Shown piece by piece: positions 10,786 to 22,489 of a DNA stretch of 64,000 bases. Each line of letters opens with the position of its first letter. The stretch's first letter is position 1. A model generated the notes under the pieces. That model ran no database searches, was not told the DNA's origin, and saw only the letters and a list, made by a program, of their open reading frames with translations. The position numbers and the translations under genes are program-made. This stretch comes from Amycolatopsis sp. QT-25 (GTDB lineage: Bacteria; Actinomycetota; Actinomycetes; Mycobacteriales; Pseudonocardiaceae), in assembly GCF_029369745.1 (NCBI RefSeq), contig NZ_CP120210.1, positions 2,418,001-2,482,000 on the forward strand, given 5' to 3'.

Positions 10786-13604
<2,819 letters not shown>

Positions 13605-13614
13605 GCACTGCCTC

Positions 13615-13665
13615 GTGGACATGAAGGCCCCCTTGCGCTAGGCGCAAGGGGGCCTTCATGTCCAC
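13615..13665. terminator. Perfect 23-bp palindrome after rnj
   Basis: Arms 13615-13637 and 13643-13665 match perfectly around the loop CTAGG. The arm contains ATGAAGGCCCCCTTG. The same core forms palindromes at 32973-33031 and, in reduced form, at 42801-42827. Its place directly after rnj makes it the likely terminator. Confidence 0.75.
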
Positions 13666-14005
13666 GATCGTGGCGAGGGTGACCGACGCGGAGCCAAACG
13701 GCCCCAGGGAGTAGATCCATTGCGGCACAACGGGCATCCAGTCTGCGAGATTTCACCCCGGTGACGGCTCGAACGCGACCACGCCGATTCAGAAGTACCG
13801 GTACAGCCAGCCGACGGTGAAACCCGCCCAGCCGCCGCGCGAAGTCCGCGTATATTCGCGGTTCCCCTTGCCGCAGCGGCGTTGAATCGCGGGATCATCG
13901 CACCGCGAGCGCGGCAGGAAAAGTGTTTGCGCAACCCCGGTGAACAGGCCGGTGTGGACTCTGCCAACCTAGGCACCTCCACCGCGCGTTCCGAGGAGTT
14001 CTTCG
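13666..14005. other. Intergenic stretch before the DUF305 gene
   Basis: This is 340 bases with no convincing gene on either strand. It is less GC-rich than the coding sequence in places and must hold the promoter of the DUF305 lipoprotein gene. I see no clear -35/-10 pair, repeat or RNA structure beyond the palindrome just before it. Confidence 0.5.
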
Positions 14006-14596
14006 ATGTCGCACGCCGTCCTCCGGCTCCTGCCCGCCGTCGCCCTGGCCGCCGTCGCGCTCGGGGGCTGCTCGGACGAGGCACCCCGGTCGCAGACGGC
14101 GCCTTCCGGGTCTTCACCGATGGCGCACCAGTCCGCCGTCCCGTTCAACGACGCCGACGTCGCGTTCGCGCGGCAGGCGCTCGCGCACCACCAGCAGGGC
14201 GTGGATCTGGCTTCACTGGCGGAAACCCGCGCGGAGAACGATCGGCTGAAGGCGCTCGCCAAGCGGATCATCGACACGCACGAACCGGAGGTCGCGCGGC
14301 TCTCCGGGCTCATCGAGGCGTGGGGCCAGCCCGCACCGGACGACCCGAACCTCGAACACGTCCAGCGTGACGGGTACCTCGGCCCCGGCGACATGGCGCA
14401 GTTGGCGGGACTGTCCGGAAAGGACTTCGACCGCCAGTTCGTCACCCGGCTGATCCGCCAGCGCGAGGCGGGCGTCCGTATCGCCGAAGCCGAAACCCAG
14501 CACGGCCGCAATCCGGACGCCCGCGACCTCGCCGCGACGACGTCGCGTTCGCAGCAGCAGGAGATCGACGACCTACGGGGCCTTCAGCAGGGTTGA
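14006..14596 (+). CDS. DUF305 lipoprotein
   Basis: This is a 196-residue exported lipoprotein: the signal peptide ends in the lipobox ALGGC (cysteine near residue 22). The DUF305 ferritin-like helical domain follows, with FARQALAHHQQGVDLA near residues 55-70, DTHEPEVARL, and a second half repeating the pattern (QFVTRLIRQREAGVRIAEAE). DUF305 proteins often sit in metal or copper stress loci, but none of those genes is adjacent. The canonical M-HHxxA residues are mostly kept (AHHQQGVDLA). Its 3' end overlaps the EamA gene by 24 bases tail to tail. Confidence 0.88.
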   Translation: MSHAVLRLLPAVALAAVALGGCSDEAPRSQTAPSGSSPMAHQSAVPFNDADVAFARQALAHHQQGVDLASLAETRAENDRLKALAKRIIDTHEPEVARLSGLIEAWGQPAPDDPNLEHVQRDGYLGPGDMAQLAGLSGKDFDRQFVTRLIRQREAGVRIAEAETQHGRNPDARDLAATTSRSQQQEIDDLRGLQQG

Positions 14597-15541
14597 GTCC
14601 GTCTGGACGACGTTCGCGTTCAGCTGGACGATGTACGCGCCGGTCAGCAACACCACCGCGCCCGCGGCCTGCACCCAGCTGAGCGCCTCGCCCAGCAGCA
14701 GCCAGGCCGCGGTGGCGGCGACCAGCGGCTCCACCAGTCCCACGACGCTCGCCACCGACGCCGGAAGATGACGCAGCGCCGCCATGCCCGTCGCGTAGGC
14801 GAGGACGGTCGCGATCAGCACCAGCGCGATCAGCAACGGCCACACCGGCGGCTCCCACGGCCCGAACGACGTCGGGGTGTCGAGCACGCCCCACGGAATC
14901 GTCCACGGCGGCGCGACCACGCACATCAGGACCGCGCCGATCGTCATCCCCCAGGTGACCATGCCGAGCGGATCGCGGTCCGCGACGCCCCGTTCCCCGA
15001 GCAGGAAGTAACCCGCCGAACAGACGGCCGCGCCCAGCCCCGCGAGCAACCCGAGGACGTCCAGGCTCAGCCCCTCCCAGACCTGCGCGACCAGCACGAG
15101 CCCGGTCATCGCCAGCGCGATCCCCGCCCACATCGCCCTCGGCAACCGCACCCGCCGCACGAACCGCACCCACAGCGCGATCAGCACCGATGAGGTGAAC
15201 GCGAGCAGGATCGCGATGCCGACCGGGATCCGGTCGGCCGCGAGGAAGTACAGGAGCTGAACGCCCGCCACGCCCAGTGAGCCGTACGCCAGCAGCAGTG
15301 GCCACTCGCGCTTCGTCACTTTGAGAAGTTTCGGCCGGAAGACGGCGGCCAGCCCGAGCAGCACGATCGCCGACAGCCCGATGCGGATCACCGCGACCTG
15401 CTCCGGGGACAGCCCCGCCTGCATCGCCGGTTTGCCCAGCACGCCCGAGGTCCCGAAGAAGAGCGCGGCGAGCAGGATGAGCGTGACGCCCCGGCCGCGA
15501 TGCGCGACGTGCTGGGCGGGGGCGGTGAGTTCGGCGGTCAC
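14573..15541 (-). CDS. EamA/DMT family transporter
   Basis: This is a 322-residue integral membrane protein with ten predicted helices in two homologous halves of five, the EamA (drug/metabolite transporter) layout. The second half carries the typical ASVVGLVEPLVAATAAWLLLGE motif near residues 265-287. Such carriers export amino acids, nucleosides or drugs, and the substrate cannot be read from the sequence. The GTG start is at 15541, with no obvious operon partner. Confidence 0.9.
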   Translation of the reverse strand: MTAELTAPAQHVAHRGRGVTLILLAALFFGTSGVLGKPAMQAGLSPEQVAVIRIGLSAIVLLGLAAVFRPKLLKVTKREWPLLLAYGSLGVAGVQLLYFLAADRIPVGIAILLAFTSSVLIALWVRFVRRVRLPRAMWAGIALAMTGLVLVAQVWEGLSLDVLGLLAGLGAAVCSAGYFLLGERGVADRDPLGMVTWGMTIGAVLMCVVAPPWTIPWGVLDTPTSFGPWEPPVWPLLIALVLIATVLAYATGMAALRHLPASVASVVGLVEPLVAATAAWLLLGEALSWVQAAGAVVLLTGAYIVQLNANVVQTDSTLLKAP

Positions 15542-15787
15542 GGCCGGAGGTTAGAGGCCGGGTTCCGGCGGGGCGACCCGTTTTCCCGGCGGCCGGGCTG
15601 AGGTCCGGGCTCGTGGGCGGGTGGCGGAATCGACGACGGTGGCTGGGGGACGTCGCGTGTCGCTCCATCGTGGGCGGCCGTGGCACTCAGGTCGGGCGGC
15701 CGTCGAGCCGAGCGGGGAAGATCCGGGACGTTCACCGCCCGGGATCTCCCCACTCTTCCGCTGCACCACCCGCCTGATTGTGCGCCG

Positions 15788-16399
15788 TCAGAAGGAGGCG
15801 CCGCCGTCGGTCCAGTCGGTCTGGGCGAAGTCCTCGTCGTCGACAGGAGCACGGCGCGGTTTGCGGACCGGTTCCGGGGGCGCGGCGATCGATTGGTCGG
15901 GCTCGGTGACCTCGATCGCCTGCGGTTCGGGCGTGCCGTTCGGCCAGACACAGGGAGAGGTCGCCCCGACATAGAACTTGCCGAGGTCGTTCGCCTGCAC
16001 GGACATGTCGAAAGCGTCCGCGTTGTTCCTGACGAACACGTACTGATCCTTCGGCCGCGAATCCGTCAGAACCTTGAAATCATGAGCCGACCACCACTGG
16101 ACGATGGCGTCGAAGTATTCCGCGAACCGTGCCGGTTCAAGACCGGTCACCTCATAGGTCGCGGAGATCTCGAAGCGGCCTTGGGGACCGTCATCGGTGG
16201 GGTCGGTGCATTCCGACCTGTGCCGGGTGAACGGTCTCCGTTCCGCTGAGCCGGGCAGCGCGGAGAGGACGCCCTCGATGTACTGCTCCACCCTGTCTTT
16301 CGCCTCGTGTTCGGTGATGGTCGGTTTCATGGCGTCTCCACCTCCGGAGGAACAAGCGGACAAAAGGACGAGAAGCGTTATCAGGAGCGGAAGTCTCAC
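15788..16399 (-). CDS. Lipoprotein of a type VII-linked operon
   Basis: This is a 203-residue predicted lipoprotein. The GTG start at 16399 overlaps the stop of the DUF1023 gene (GTGA) and gives the signal peptide RLPLLITLLVLLSAC with its lipobox at LSAC. I do not recognise the mature domain. It has alternating strands, with EYFDAIVQWWSAHDFKVLTDSRP in the middle. The last 20 residues are acidic and aromatic with DDEDFAQTDWTDGG, closely like the tail of the YbaB-like protein ending at 51188. It is the last gene of a three-gene operon with a WXG-type protein and an alpha/beta hydrolase. Confidence 0.75.
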   Translation of the reverse strand: MRLPLLITLLVLLSACSSGGGDAMKPTITEHEAKDRVEQYIEGVLSALPGSAERRPFTRHRSECTDPTDDGPQGRFEISATYEVTGLEPARFAEYFDAIVQWWSAHDFKVLTDSRPKDQYVFVRNNADAFDMSVQANDLGKFYVGATSPCVWPNGTPEPQAIEVTEPDQSIAAPPEPVRKPRRAPVDDEDFAQTDWTDGGASF

Positions 16400-17928
16400 G
16401 AGGCGGGCTTCCCCGCGATGATCAGGCCGACGTTCCGGAGCGCCGGGTTGTTGTCTTCCCAGTATTCGCTGTGCGCCTCCGTGCTGTACCCACTCCACCC
16501 GTCCGTACCCGGCGCCGAAGTGAACACCTGCCCGCCGAAGTCCGCGTCGGCCGGGTCCTGGCCGAGGATCGGGTCGTAGCCGGCGATCTCGACGTTGGCC
16601 AGGTTGATCATGTCGTGTTCGGCCACGGTCGCGTGCACGTGCTTGCCGATCTCGGCCTGATTCACCCCGTCGAGGTGCAGGTCGCCGACGTCGTGCGCGC
16701 CGACACCGGGGCTCGCCACGAAGACGAGCTCGTCCGCGGCGAGGCCGCCGTCGACGGCCGCGTACCCCACGACGGTGGTGCCGTAGCTGTGGCCCAGCAC
16801 CGTGTTGTGCGAGGGCGGTCCTTGGTGTGTTTCCCGTAGTCCGTCCTGGAATCCGGCGAGGGCCGCCTTGCCGCCGTCGGCGTACTCGTCGCTCGCGGCG
16901 TCGGTGATCTCGTTCGGCGCGTCATAGCCGAGCCAGGTGATCACCGCGGTCGACGGTGAGCCCGACGTGGTCGCCGCGGCCCACATCTTGTCGGAACGGT
17001 CGAGATCGCCGCCGATCTTCGCCAGTTCCGAACCGGTCCCCGGCACGTAGGTCGCCACATTCGCCGCGGTGTCGGGATTTCCCGCGGAGACGATCGCCTT
17101 CCCGTCGCCGCTGGTGTCCAGCCCCAGCAGGAACGCCTGCGGCTCCGACCGGGCCAGCCGTCGTTCGATGGCTTCCAGTCCCTGGAGTTTGGGATCGCCT
17201 CGAAGCCGGGCGATCTCGCGGGCGAGGACGGCGCGGTTGGCGGCGTCGCGGTCGACAGCCGGGATGCCGTCGAGATTGCCGACGAGCCCCGGATTTTCCT
17301 GCAACAGCGCGACTTTCGCCGTATCCGACAGGCTCGCCCACCAGGCCTTGTTGTCACCGGGGGAGCCGTTCTCCGGTGGTCCGATGATCGACAGGCCGCT
17401 TCGCGCCGCACCGGCGTCCGCCGCTTGGGCCAGGGTGCCGCCATCCTGATCGGTGATCTCACCGCGAAGAGCCCGGCCCAGGATCGCGGCGAAATCGGCG
17501 TCGACGTCCGCCGCGCGACGCAGGCCCTGTTCGATCCGGTCGGCCAGTTCCGCCAGCACGCGAGCCTGGTCAGGCAGCGCGACACTGACGGAAAGCTCGC
17601 CGCCGGGACCGATGGCCAGGCCGCTCCGGTACGCCAGTTCGTCGGTCTCCGGCACGAACGCGACGATCCGGTCGAGCGCGATCTGCACTTCGTGGGCACC
17701 CCGCCGGACCGCGGACGCCTCGGCGACGAGCCGCTCCAGGGTGGAGATCAGCGATTCGCCCCGGATCGACGCGGTGGTGGCCGCCTCGCCGGTCCAGCCC
17801 GTGAAGCGGGACATGGCTCCGACGTCGTCGTTCGCGGCGATGATCCGGGTGCAGCCGTCGTTGAGCGCGTCGGCCACGCGGCCGATCGCGGCCGGATCCC
17901 ATCGGCGAACGTCACCCCAGGTGAGCAT
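16396..17928 (-). CDS. DUF1023 alpha/beta hydrolase
   Basis: This is a 510-residue protein. The first 130 residues are helical with a WxG turn (GWTGEAATTA near 45-54) like a WXG100 protein. The C-terminal part is the DUF1023 alpha/beta hydrolase with nucleophile elbow GHSYG near residue 375, GYAAVDGGL after it, and a late histidine in EHDMINLANVE. Proteins of this design occur with type VII secretion substrates in actinobacteria. The ATG overlaps the stop of the small upstream gene (ATGA). The substrate is unknown, and an esterase or lipase role is plausible but not shown. Confidence 0.87.
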   Translation of the reverse strand: MLTWGDVRRWDPAAIGRVADALNDGCTRIIAANDDVGAMSRFTGWTGEAATTASIRGESLISTLERLVAEASAVRRGAHEVQIALDRIVAFVPETDELAYRSGLAIGPGGELSVSVALPDQARVLAELADRIEQGLRRAADVDADFAAILGRALRGEITDQDGGTLAQAADAGAARSGLSIIGPPENGSPGDNKAWWASLSDTAKVALLQENPGLVGNLDGIPAVDRDAANRAVLAREIARLRGDPKLQGLEAIERRLARSEPQAFLLGLDTSGDGKAIVSAGNPDTAANVATYVPGTGSELAKIGGDLDRSDKMWAAATTSGSPSTAVITWLGYDAPNEITDAASDEYADGGKAALAGFQDGLRETHQGPPSHNTVLGHSYGTTVVGYAAVDGGLAADELVFVASPGVGAHDVGDLHLDGVNQAEIGKHVHATVAEHDMINLANVEIAGYDPILGQDPADADFGGQVFTSAPGTDGWSGYSTEAHSEYWEDNNPALRNVGLIIAGKPAS

Positions 17929-18218
17929 CAGACGGGAAGTTCCCGTGACGCCGCCAGTTCGTTCGAGCGGTAGCGGACGGCCGCCGCGTCGAGCCGTGCG
18001 GAGTGGTCCGCGGTGTTTCCGGCCCAGCCGGGCACGGCGCGTCCCCAGGCGTCGGCGAGCAGGCGGGCCGCTTCACCGGATACGCCACCCGGCAAGCCTG
18101 CCGGGACCTCGTCGAGCGCGGCCGCGAGATTCACCTTCCCGACGTCGTCCGAAGCGCGTTTCGCCGCGCTTGACGCCGCGTCGATCGATTCCAGGACCAC
18201 CTCGTAGCCGCCGGTCAT
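17928..18218 (-). CDS. WXG100-like small secreted protein
   Basis: This is a 96-residue, all-helical, alanine-rich protein with a central W-containing turn (PGWAGNTAD near 64-72) and, in its final helix, YRSNE, matching the YxxxD/E motif for type VII (ESX) export. There is no classical signal peptide. It is first in the operon with the DUF1023 hydrolase, whose N-terminus looks like its partner helix pair, so the two may form a heterodimer like EsxA/EsxB. Confidence 0.75.
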   Translation of the reverse strand: MTGGYEVVLESIDAASSAAKRASDDVGKVNLAAALDEVPAGLPGGVSGEAARLLADAWGRAVPGWAGNTADHSARLDAAAVRYRSNELAASRELPV

Positions 18219-18288
18219 CCCGCTTCCTCCCCGTAGCGTGACGCTATGTGACCACCCTACGACGCGAGAGCCGGATGCGCGGTTCCCT

Positions 18289-18903
18289 TCACCCGTCCTT
18301 GAAAAGGCCGTCGGCGATGTAGCGCGAGACAGCGGCGAGCCGTCGCCCCTGCAACCGGAGGGCGTCCAGGGCGAGTTCGTCGGGTTCGGCGGATGCGCGC
18401 GAGACGAACGAGCCGCCGTACGGATTGCCCGAGTCGAGCAGTCGCGGGTCGGTGTAGCCGAGCGGCAGGACGATGGCGCCCCAGTGGTAGAAGATGTTGT
18501 TCGTCGCCAGCACGGTCGACTCGAGCCCGCCGTGCGCGGTGGACGCGGTGGTGAACGACGTCGCGACCTTGTTCACCAGCTTTCCCTTGGCCCACAGGCC
18601 ACCGGTGCTGTCCAAAAAGGATTTCAGCTGGGCGGCGGGGCCGCCGAACCGGGTCGGACTCCCGGCCGCGAAACCGTCGGCCCACGCCAGGTCGTCCAGT
18701 GTCGCCGTCTCGTGGTGCGGCCCCGCGTCCACCCACGCCTGCCAGCGCGGATTGCTCGCCACCGCGCCGGGCGGGGCGGTTTCGGGAACCGTGCGGACAC
18801 GGGCCTCGGCTCCGGCCTCGCGGGCGCCGCCGGCCAGCGCCGTGGCGAGTTTCGCGGTGTTTCCGGTCGCGCTGTAGTAGACGACGAGGATGCGGGTGCT
18901 CAC
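18289..18903 (-). CDS. WrbA-type flavoprotein, NAD(P)H:quinone oxidoreductase
   Basis: This is a 204-residue flavodoxin-like enzyme. The FMN phosphate loop is YYSATGNTAKLA at residues 9-20, the second FMN loop is GSPTRFGG near 80, and TASTAHGGLESTV near 115 is the WrbA signature. WrbA proteins are tetrameric and reduce quinones by two electrons. The GTG start is at 18903. It sits between the type VII-linked operon and the acyltransferase gene with no sign of co-regulation. Confidence 0.9.
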   Translation of the reverse strand: MSTRILVVYYSATGNTAKLATALAGGAREAGAEARVRTVPETAPPGAVASNPRWQAWVDAGPHHETATLDDLAWADGFAAGSPTRFGGPAAQLKSFLDSTGGLWAKGKLVNKVATSFTTASTAHGGLESTVLATNNIFYHWGAIVLPLGYTDPRLLDSGNPYGGSFVSRASAEPDELALDALRLQGRRLAAVSRYIADGLFKDG

Positions 18904-18951
18904 GTCCGCCGACCCTAGACGAACGCGGGCAGCCGTCTCAGGATCCGGAAG

Positions 18952-19773
18952 TCAGTACTTCTTCCAGGGACTGACGGTGTCGGTCGGCCGCGTCGGGTCG
19001 TGGAAGCGCGGCTTGTCGAGTTCGTCGCGGCGCAGCGGCACCAGGCCGTCGGTGATCGCCTGCATGATCTCGGCGTGCGCGCGGACCCCGGCACCCGGCC
19101 GTTCCGGCTCGACCTCCGACAGGTCCACCGGCTCGCCGAAATGCACCTTGAACCGCGGCCGCCGCAGGGGCGCGCTCAGCCCGGACTTGGCGAGGGGCGC
19201 CAGGTCGGCGGGGCCGTCGACGGTCTCCGTCCCCCAGTACACGGCTTCGTGCGCGCCCCATTGACTGATCGGGATCACCGGCACCCCGGCGGCCAGCGCG
19301 AGCCGCGCCGCGCCGGTCTTGCCGCGCTCCGGCCACAGACCGGGGTCGTGGCTGATCCGGCCCTCGGGATAGACGATCAACGGGTCACGGGTGGTGCGTA
19401 GCGCTTCGGTCGCTTCGGCGAACTGGCCGATGGCCGTCGAAGCCTGTTTGCGGTCGACCCGCAGGTGGCCGCTGACCCGCAGCGCCGGGCCGATGACCGG
19501 TGCGTCGAGGATGCCGCCCGCCAGCATGAAGCGCGGGTTGATGCCGATCCGTTTGCAGGCCGCCATCAGCACGAACGCGTCGAACACGCCGATGTGGTTG
19601 GCGGTCATCAGCAAGGGCCGTCGGCGCAGTTCGGCCGAGACACCGCCGGTCACGGTGAGTTTGCCGACGAAGTTGACCAGCCCCCGGTCGATGTTCAGCA
19701 TCGTGCGCCAGATGGCCGGGGCGCGGCGAGCCGAATTCTCATCCTGATGCAGCGCGAACATGGGGCAGAGCAT
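18952..19773 (-). CDS. 1-acyl-sn-glycerol-3-phosphate acyltransferase
   Basis: PlsC-type enzymes add the second acyl chain to lysophosphatidate at the membrane. The catalytic NHx4D motif is seen as NHIGVFD near residues 59-65, followed by RVDRKQ and the acceptor-binding block VYPEGRIS near 133. At 273 residues the length is normal for actinomycete PlsC paralogues. ATG 19773 is the furthest start; ATG 19761 (MFALHQD) is an equally possible one. No lipid gene is adjacent. Confidence 0.9.
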   Translation of the reverse strand: MLCPMFALHQDENSARRAPAIWRTMLNIDRGLVNFVGKLTVTGGVSAELRRRPLLMTANHIGVFDAFVLMAACKRIGINPRFMLAGGILDAPVIGPALRVSGHLRVDRKQASTAIGQFAEATEALRTTRDPLIVYPEGRISHDPGLWPERGKTGAARLALAAGVPVIPISQWGAHEAVYWGTETVDGPADLAPLAKSGLSAPLRRPRFKVHFGEPVDLSEVEPERPGAGVRAHAEIMQAITDGLVPLRRDELDKPRFHDPTRPTDTVSPWKKY

Positions 19774-19889
19774 GTCATGAACCGCTTTTCACCCGGATGG
19801 CCGCTCAACCTGTGACCTGAGACCAATGTTCTCCGATGTGCTCCGAGTGGCGGCCGGGACTGGAGGGTCGAGGCGGTTACCGTGGAGGC

Positions 19890-22412
19890 ATGGCTAGCGG
19901 GTCGACGACCAGGAAACGGAGCACGGCGCGAAGCGGCGGCAGCAAGGGGCCGGCGCGCAAGCCGCGTACCCCGGCGAAGCCCAGGTCAACGGCTGCGAGG
20001 AAGCCCGCTCCACGGCGTCCGGCACCGCGGAAGAAATCCTCCGGCACGTTCGCCAAAGGCGTGCGCGGCACCTGGAACGTGCTCGCGAAGGGTCTCGGCA
20101 CCCTGGCGCGGACGGTCGGCCGCGGCCGTGAACTCGAACCGGAACACCGTCGGGACGGTCTCGCCCTGGGGCTGATCGCGCTGGCGCTGGTGATCGCCTT
20201 CGGTGTCTGGTGGCGGGCGGCGGGCCCGATCGGCGGCTGGGTGGAGGTCGGCACGCGTTCGCTGCTGGGCGCCGGGGCGGTGACGTTGCCGCTGGTGCTG
20301 ACCGTGATCGCCGTCGCGCTGATGCGTTCGGAACCGATGCCGGAGGCCCGGCCACGGATGGTGATCGGCACGCTGCTGGTCATCCTGTCGGTGCTCGGCC
20401 TGCTGCACATCTTCACCGCGCTGCCCGAGACCAACGACGGCCGGATGTACGCCGGCGGGGTGATCGGCGCGTTCTCCGGTGGCCTGCTGACCATGGGCGT
20501 CACCACCTGGGTCGCCGTGCCGCTGCTGGTGCTGGCGCTGCTGTTCGGCACGCTCGTGTTCACCGGGACCCCGGTCCGCGAGATCCCGCACCGGCTGCGG
20601 AACTGGGGCCTCGACCCCGAAGAGATCGAAGAGGCCGAGGCCGAGCGCAAGGCCATCCACGAAGAGCGCGACGCCGTCACCGAAGCCGATCCGAAATCGG
20701 TCCGCTTGCGGAAGCCGTCGCGGCGTCGGCAGGCCTCGAAGGACCACGAGGGCGAACAGCTCGACATCGAGGCCGCGCTGGCCGAAACGCCGACGCCGCT
20801 CCGACCGCCGAAGCCCACGGTCAAGTCGGTCAAGCCGGTCGAGCCGGTCGAGGTCCCGGAGAAGAAGCCGAAGAAGGCCGAGCCTCCGCTGGCGGTCACC
20901 AGGACCGTCGAAGGCGACTACAAGCTCCCGCCGCCGGACCTGCTGAAGCTCGGCGACGCGCCGAAGTCCCGCAGCAAGGCCAACGACGCCATGATCGAGG
21001 CGATCACCGGCGTACTGGAGCAGTTCAACGTCGACGCGCAGGTCACCGGCTTCACGCGGGGCCCGACGGTCACCCGGTACGAGGTCGAACTCGGCCCTGG
21101 GGTGAAGGTCGAGAAGATCACCGCGCTGACCAAGAACATCGCTTACGCGGTGGCGACCGACAACGTCCGGCTGCTGGCGCCGATCCCGGGCAAATCCGCG
21201 GTCGGCATCGAGGTGCCGAACTCCGACCGCGAGATGGTGCGCCTCGGCGACGTGCTGCGCGCGCCGTCGACGGTCAAGGACAACCACCCGATGGTCATCG
21301 GGCTCGGCAAGGACATCGAGGGCCATTTCGTCACCGCCAATCTGACGAAGATGCCGCACCTGCTGGTGGCGGGGTCCACCGGTTCCGGTAAGTCGAGCTT
21401 CGTGAACTCGATGCTGGTGTCGCTGCTCGCGCGGTCGACGCCGGACGAGTGCCGGATGATCCTGATCGACCCGAAGATGGTCGAGCTGACCCCGTACGAG
21501 GGCATCCCGCACCTGATCACGCCCATCATCACCCAGCCGAAGAAGGCCGCCGCGGCGCTGGCCTGGCTGGTGGAGGAGATGGAGCAGCGGTATCAGGACA
21601 TGCAGGTCAACAAGGTCCGGCACATCGACGACTACAACAAGAAAGTGCGCTCGGGCGAGATCACCGCGCCGCCCGGCAGTGAGCGCGTGTACGCGCCGTA
21701 CCCCTACATCATGGCGATCGTCGACGAGCTCGCCGACCTGATGATGACCGCCCCGCGCGACGTCGAGGACGCGATCGTCCGGATCACCCAGAAGGCGCGT
21801 GCCGCCGGTATCCACCTGGTGCTGGCGACCCAGCGCCCGTCGGTCGACGTCGTGACCGGCCTGATCAAGACCAACGTGCCGTCGCGGCTGGCGTTCGCGA
21901 CCTCGTCGCTCACCGACTCGCGGGTCATCCTCGACCAGCCGGGCGCGGAGAAGCTCATCGGTATGGGTGACGCGCTGTACCTGCCGATGGGTGCCGGGAA
22001 ACCGGTCCGCATCCAGGGCGCCTTCGTCGGCGACGAAGAGATCTCCGCCGTGGTGAACTTCGCCAAGGAGCAGGCGCAGCCGGACTACCAGGACGGCGTC
22101 ACCGCGGCGAAGGCGGGCGAGAAGAAGGAAATCGACTCCGACATCGGCGACGATCTCGACGTCCTGCTGCAGGCCGCCGAGCTGATCGTCACTTCGCAGT
22201 TCGGTTCGACGTCGATGCTGCAACGGAAGCTGCGGGTCGGCTTCGCCAAGGCCGGACGCCTGATGGACCTGCTGGAAAGCCGCGGCGTCGTCGGCCCTTC
22301 GGAGGGCTCGAAGGCGCGGGACGTCCTGATCAAGCCGGAGGAGCTGGAGTCGGTGCTGTTCATGATCCGCGGCGGCGGGGACGCCAACGGCGGCGACGTC
22401 TCCGACGACTGA
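19890..22412 (+). CDS. ftsK: DNA translocase FtsK
   Basis: This 840-residue septal DNA pump clears and aligns chromosome ends during division. The basic N-terminal 80 residues are followed by four membrane helices (about 90-230), a linker rich in Pro, Lys and Glu, and the motor domain with Walker A GSTGSGKSS near residue 497 and Walker B IVDELADLMM near 615. The C-terminal gamma winged helix that reads KOPS sites has TSQFGSTSMLQRKLRVGFAKAGRLMDLLE split across it. ATG 19890 was chosen as the family-like start; ATG 19836 is in frame but unlikely. The stop lies at the edge of the decayed island. Confidence 0.97.
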   Translation: MASGSTTRKRSTARSGGSKGPARKPRTPAKPRSTAARKPAPRRPAPRKKSSGTFAKGVRGTWNVLAKGLGTLARTVGRGRELEPEHRRDGLALGLIALALVIAFGVWWRAAGPIGGWVEVGTRSLLGAGAVTLPLVLTVIAVALMRSEPMPEARPRMVIGTLLVILSVLGLLHIFTALPETNDGRMYAGGVIGAFSGGLLTMGVTTWVAVPLLVLALLFGTLVFTGTPVREIPHRLRNWGLDPEEIEEAEAERKAIHEERDAVTEADPKSVRLRKPSRRRQASKDHEGEQLDIEAALAETPTPLRPPKPTVKSVKPVEPVEVPEKKPKKAEPPLAVTRTVEGDYKLPPPDLLKLGDAPKSRSKANDAMIEAITGVLEQFNVDAQVTGFTRGPTVTRYEVELGPGVKVEKITALTKNIAYAVATDNVRLLAPIPGKSAVGIEVPNSDREMVRLGDVLRAPSTVKDNHPMVIGLGKDIEGHFVTANLTKMPHLLVAGSTGSGKSSFVNSMLVSLLARSTPDECRMILIDPKMVELTPYEGIPHLITPIITQPKKAAAALAWLVEEMEQRYQDMQVNKVRHIDDYNKKVRSGEITAPPGSERVYAPYPYIMAIVDELADLMMTAPRDVEDAIVRITQKARAAGIHLVLATQRPSVDVVTGLIKTNVPSRLAFATSSLTDSRVILDQPGAEKLIGMGDALYLPMGAGKPVRIQGAFVGDEEISAVVNFAKEQAQPDYQDGVTAAKAGEKKEIDSDIGDDLDVLLQAAELIVTSQFGSTSMLQRKLRVGFAKAGRLMDLLESRGVVGPSEGSKARDVLIKPEELESVLFMIRGGGDANGGDVSDD

Positions 22413-22440
22413 GCAGCCCCCCTCGCTGACGCTTCAGACT

Positions 22441-22467
22441 GTTCTGTGCGGTTTACTGGTACAGAAC
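22441..22467. promoter_or_regulatory. Short inverted repeat before the broken ATPase gene
   Basis: GTTCTGT at 22441 and ACAGAAC at 22461 form a 7-base inverted repeat spaced by 13 bases, 23 bases before the likely ATPase start. It could be a repressor site or a weak hairpin. There is no other evidence. Confidence 0.3.
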
Positions 22468-22489
22468 GGCCCGGAACTTCGCCCTGGAA

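Noticed and set aside
19986..22223. 745-codon open frame opposite ftsK
   Set aside because: Same kind of shadow; FtsK is intact and full length on the plus strand.
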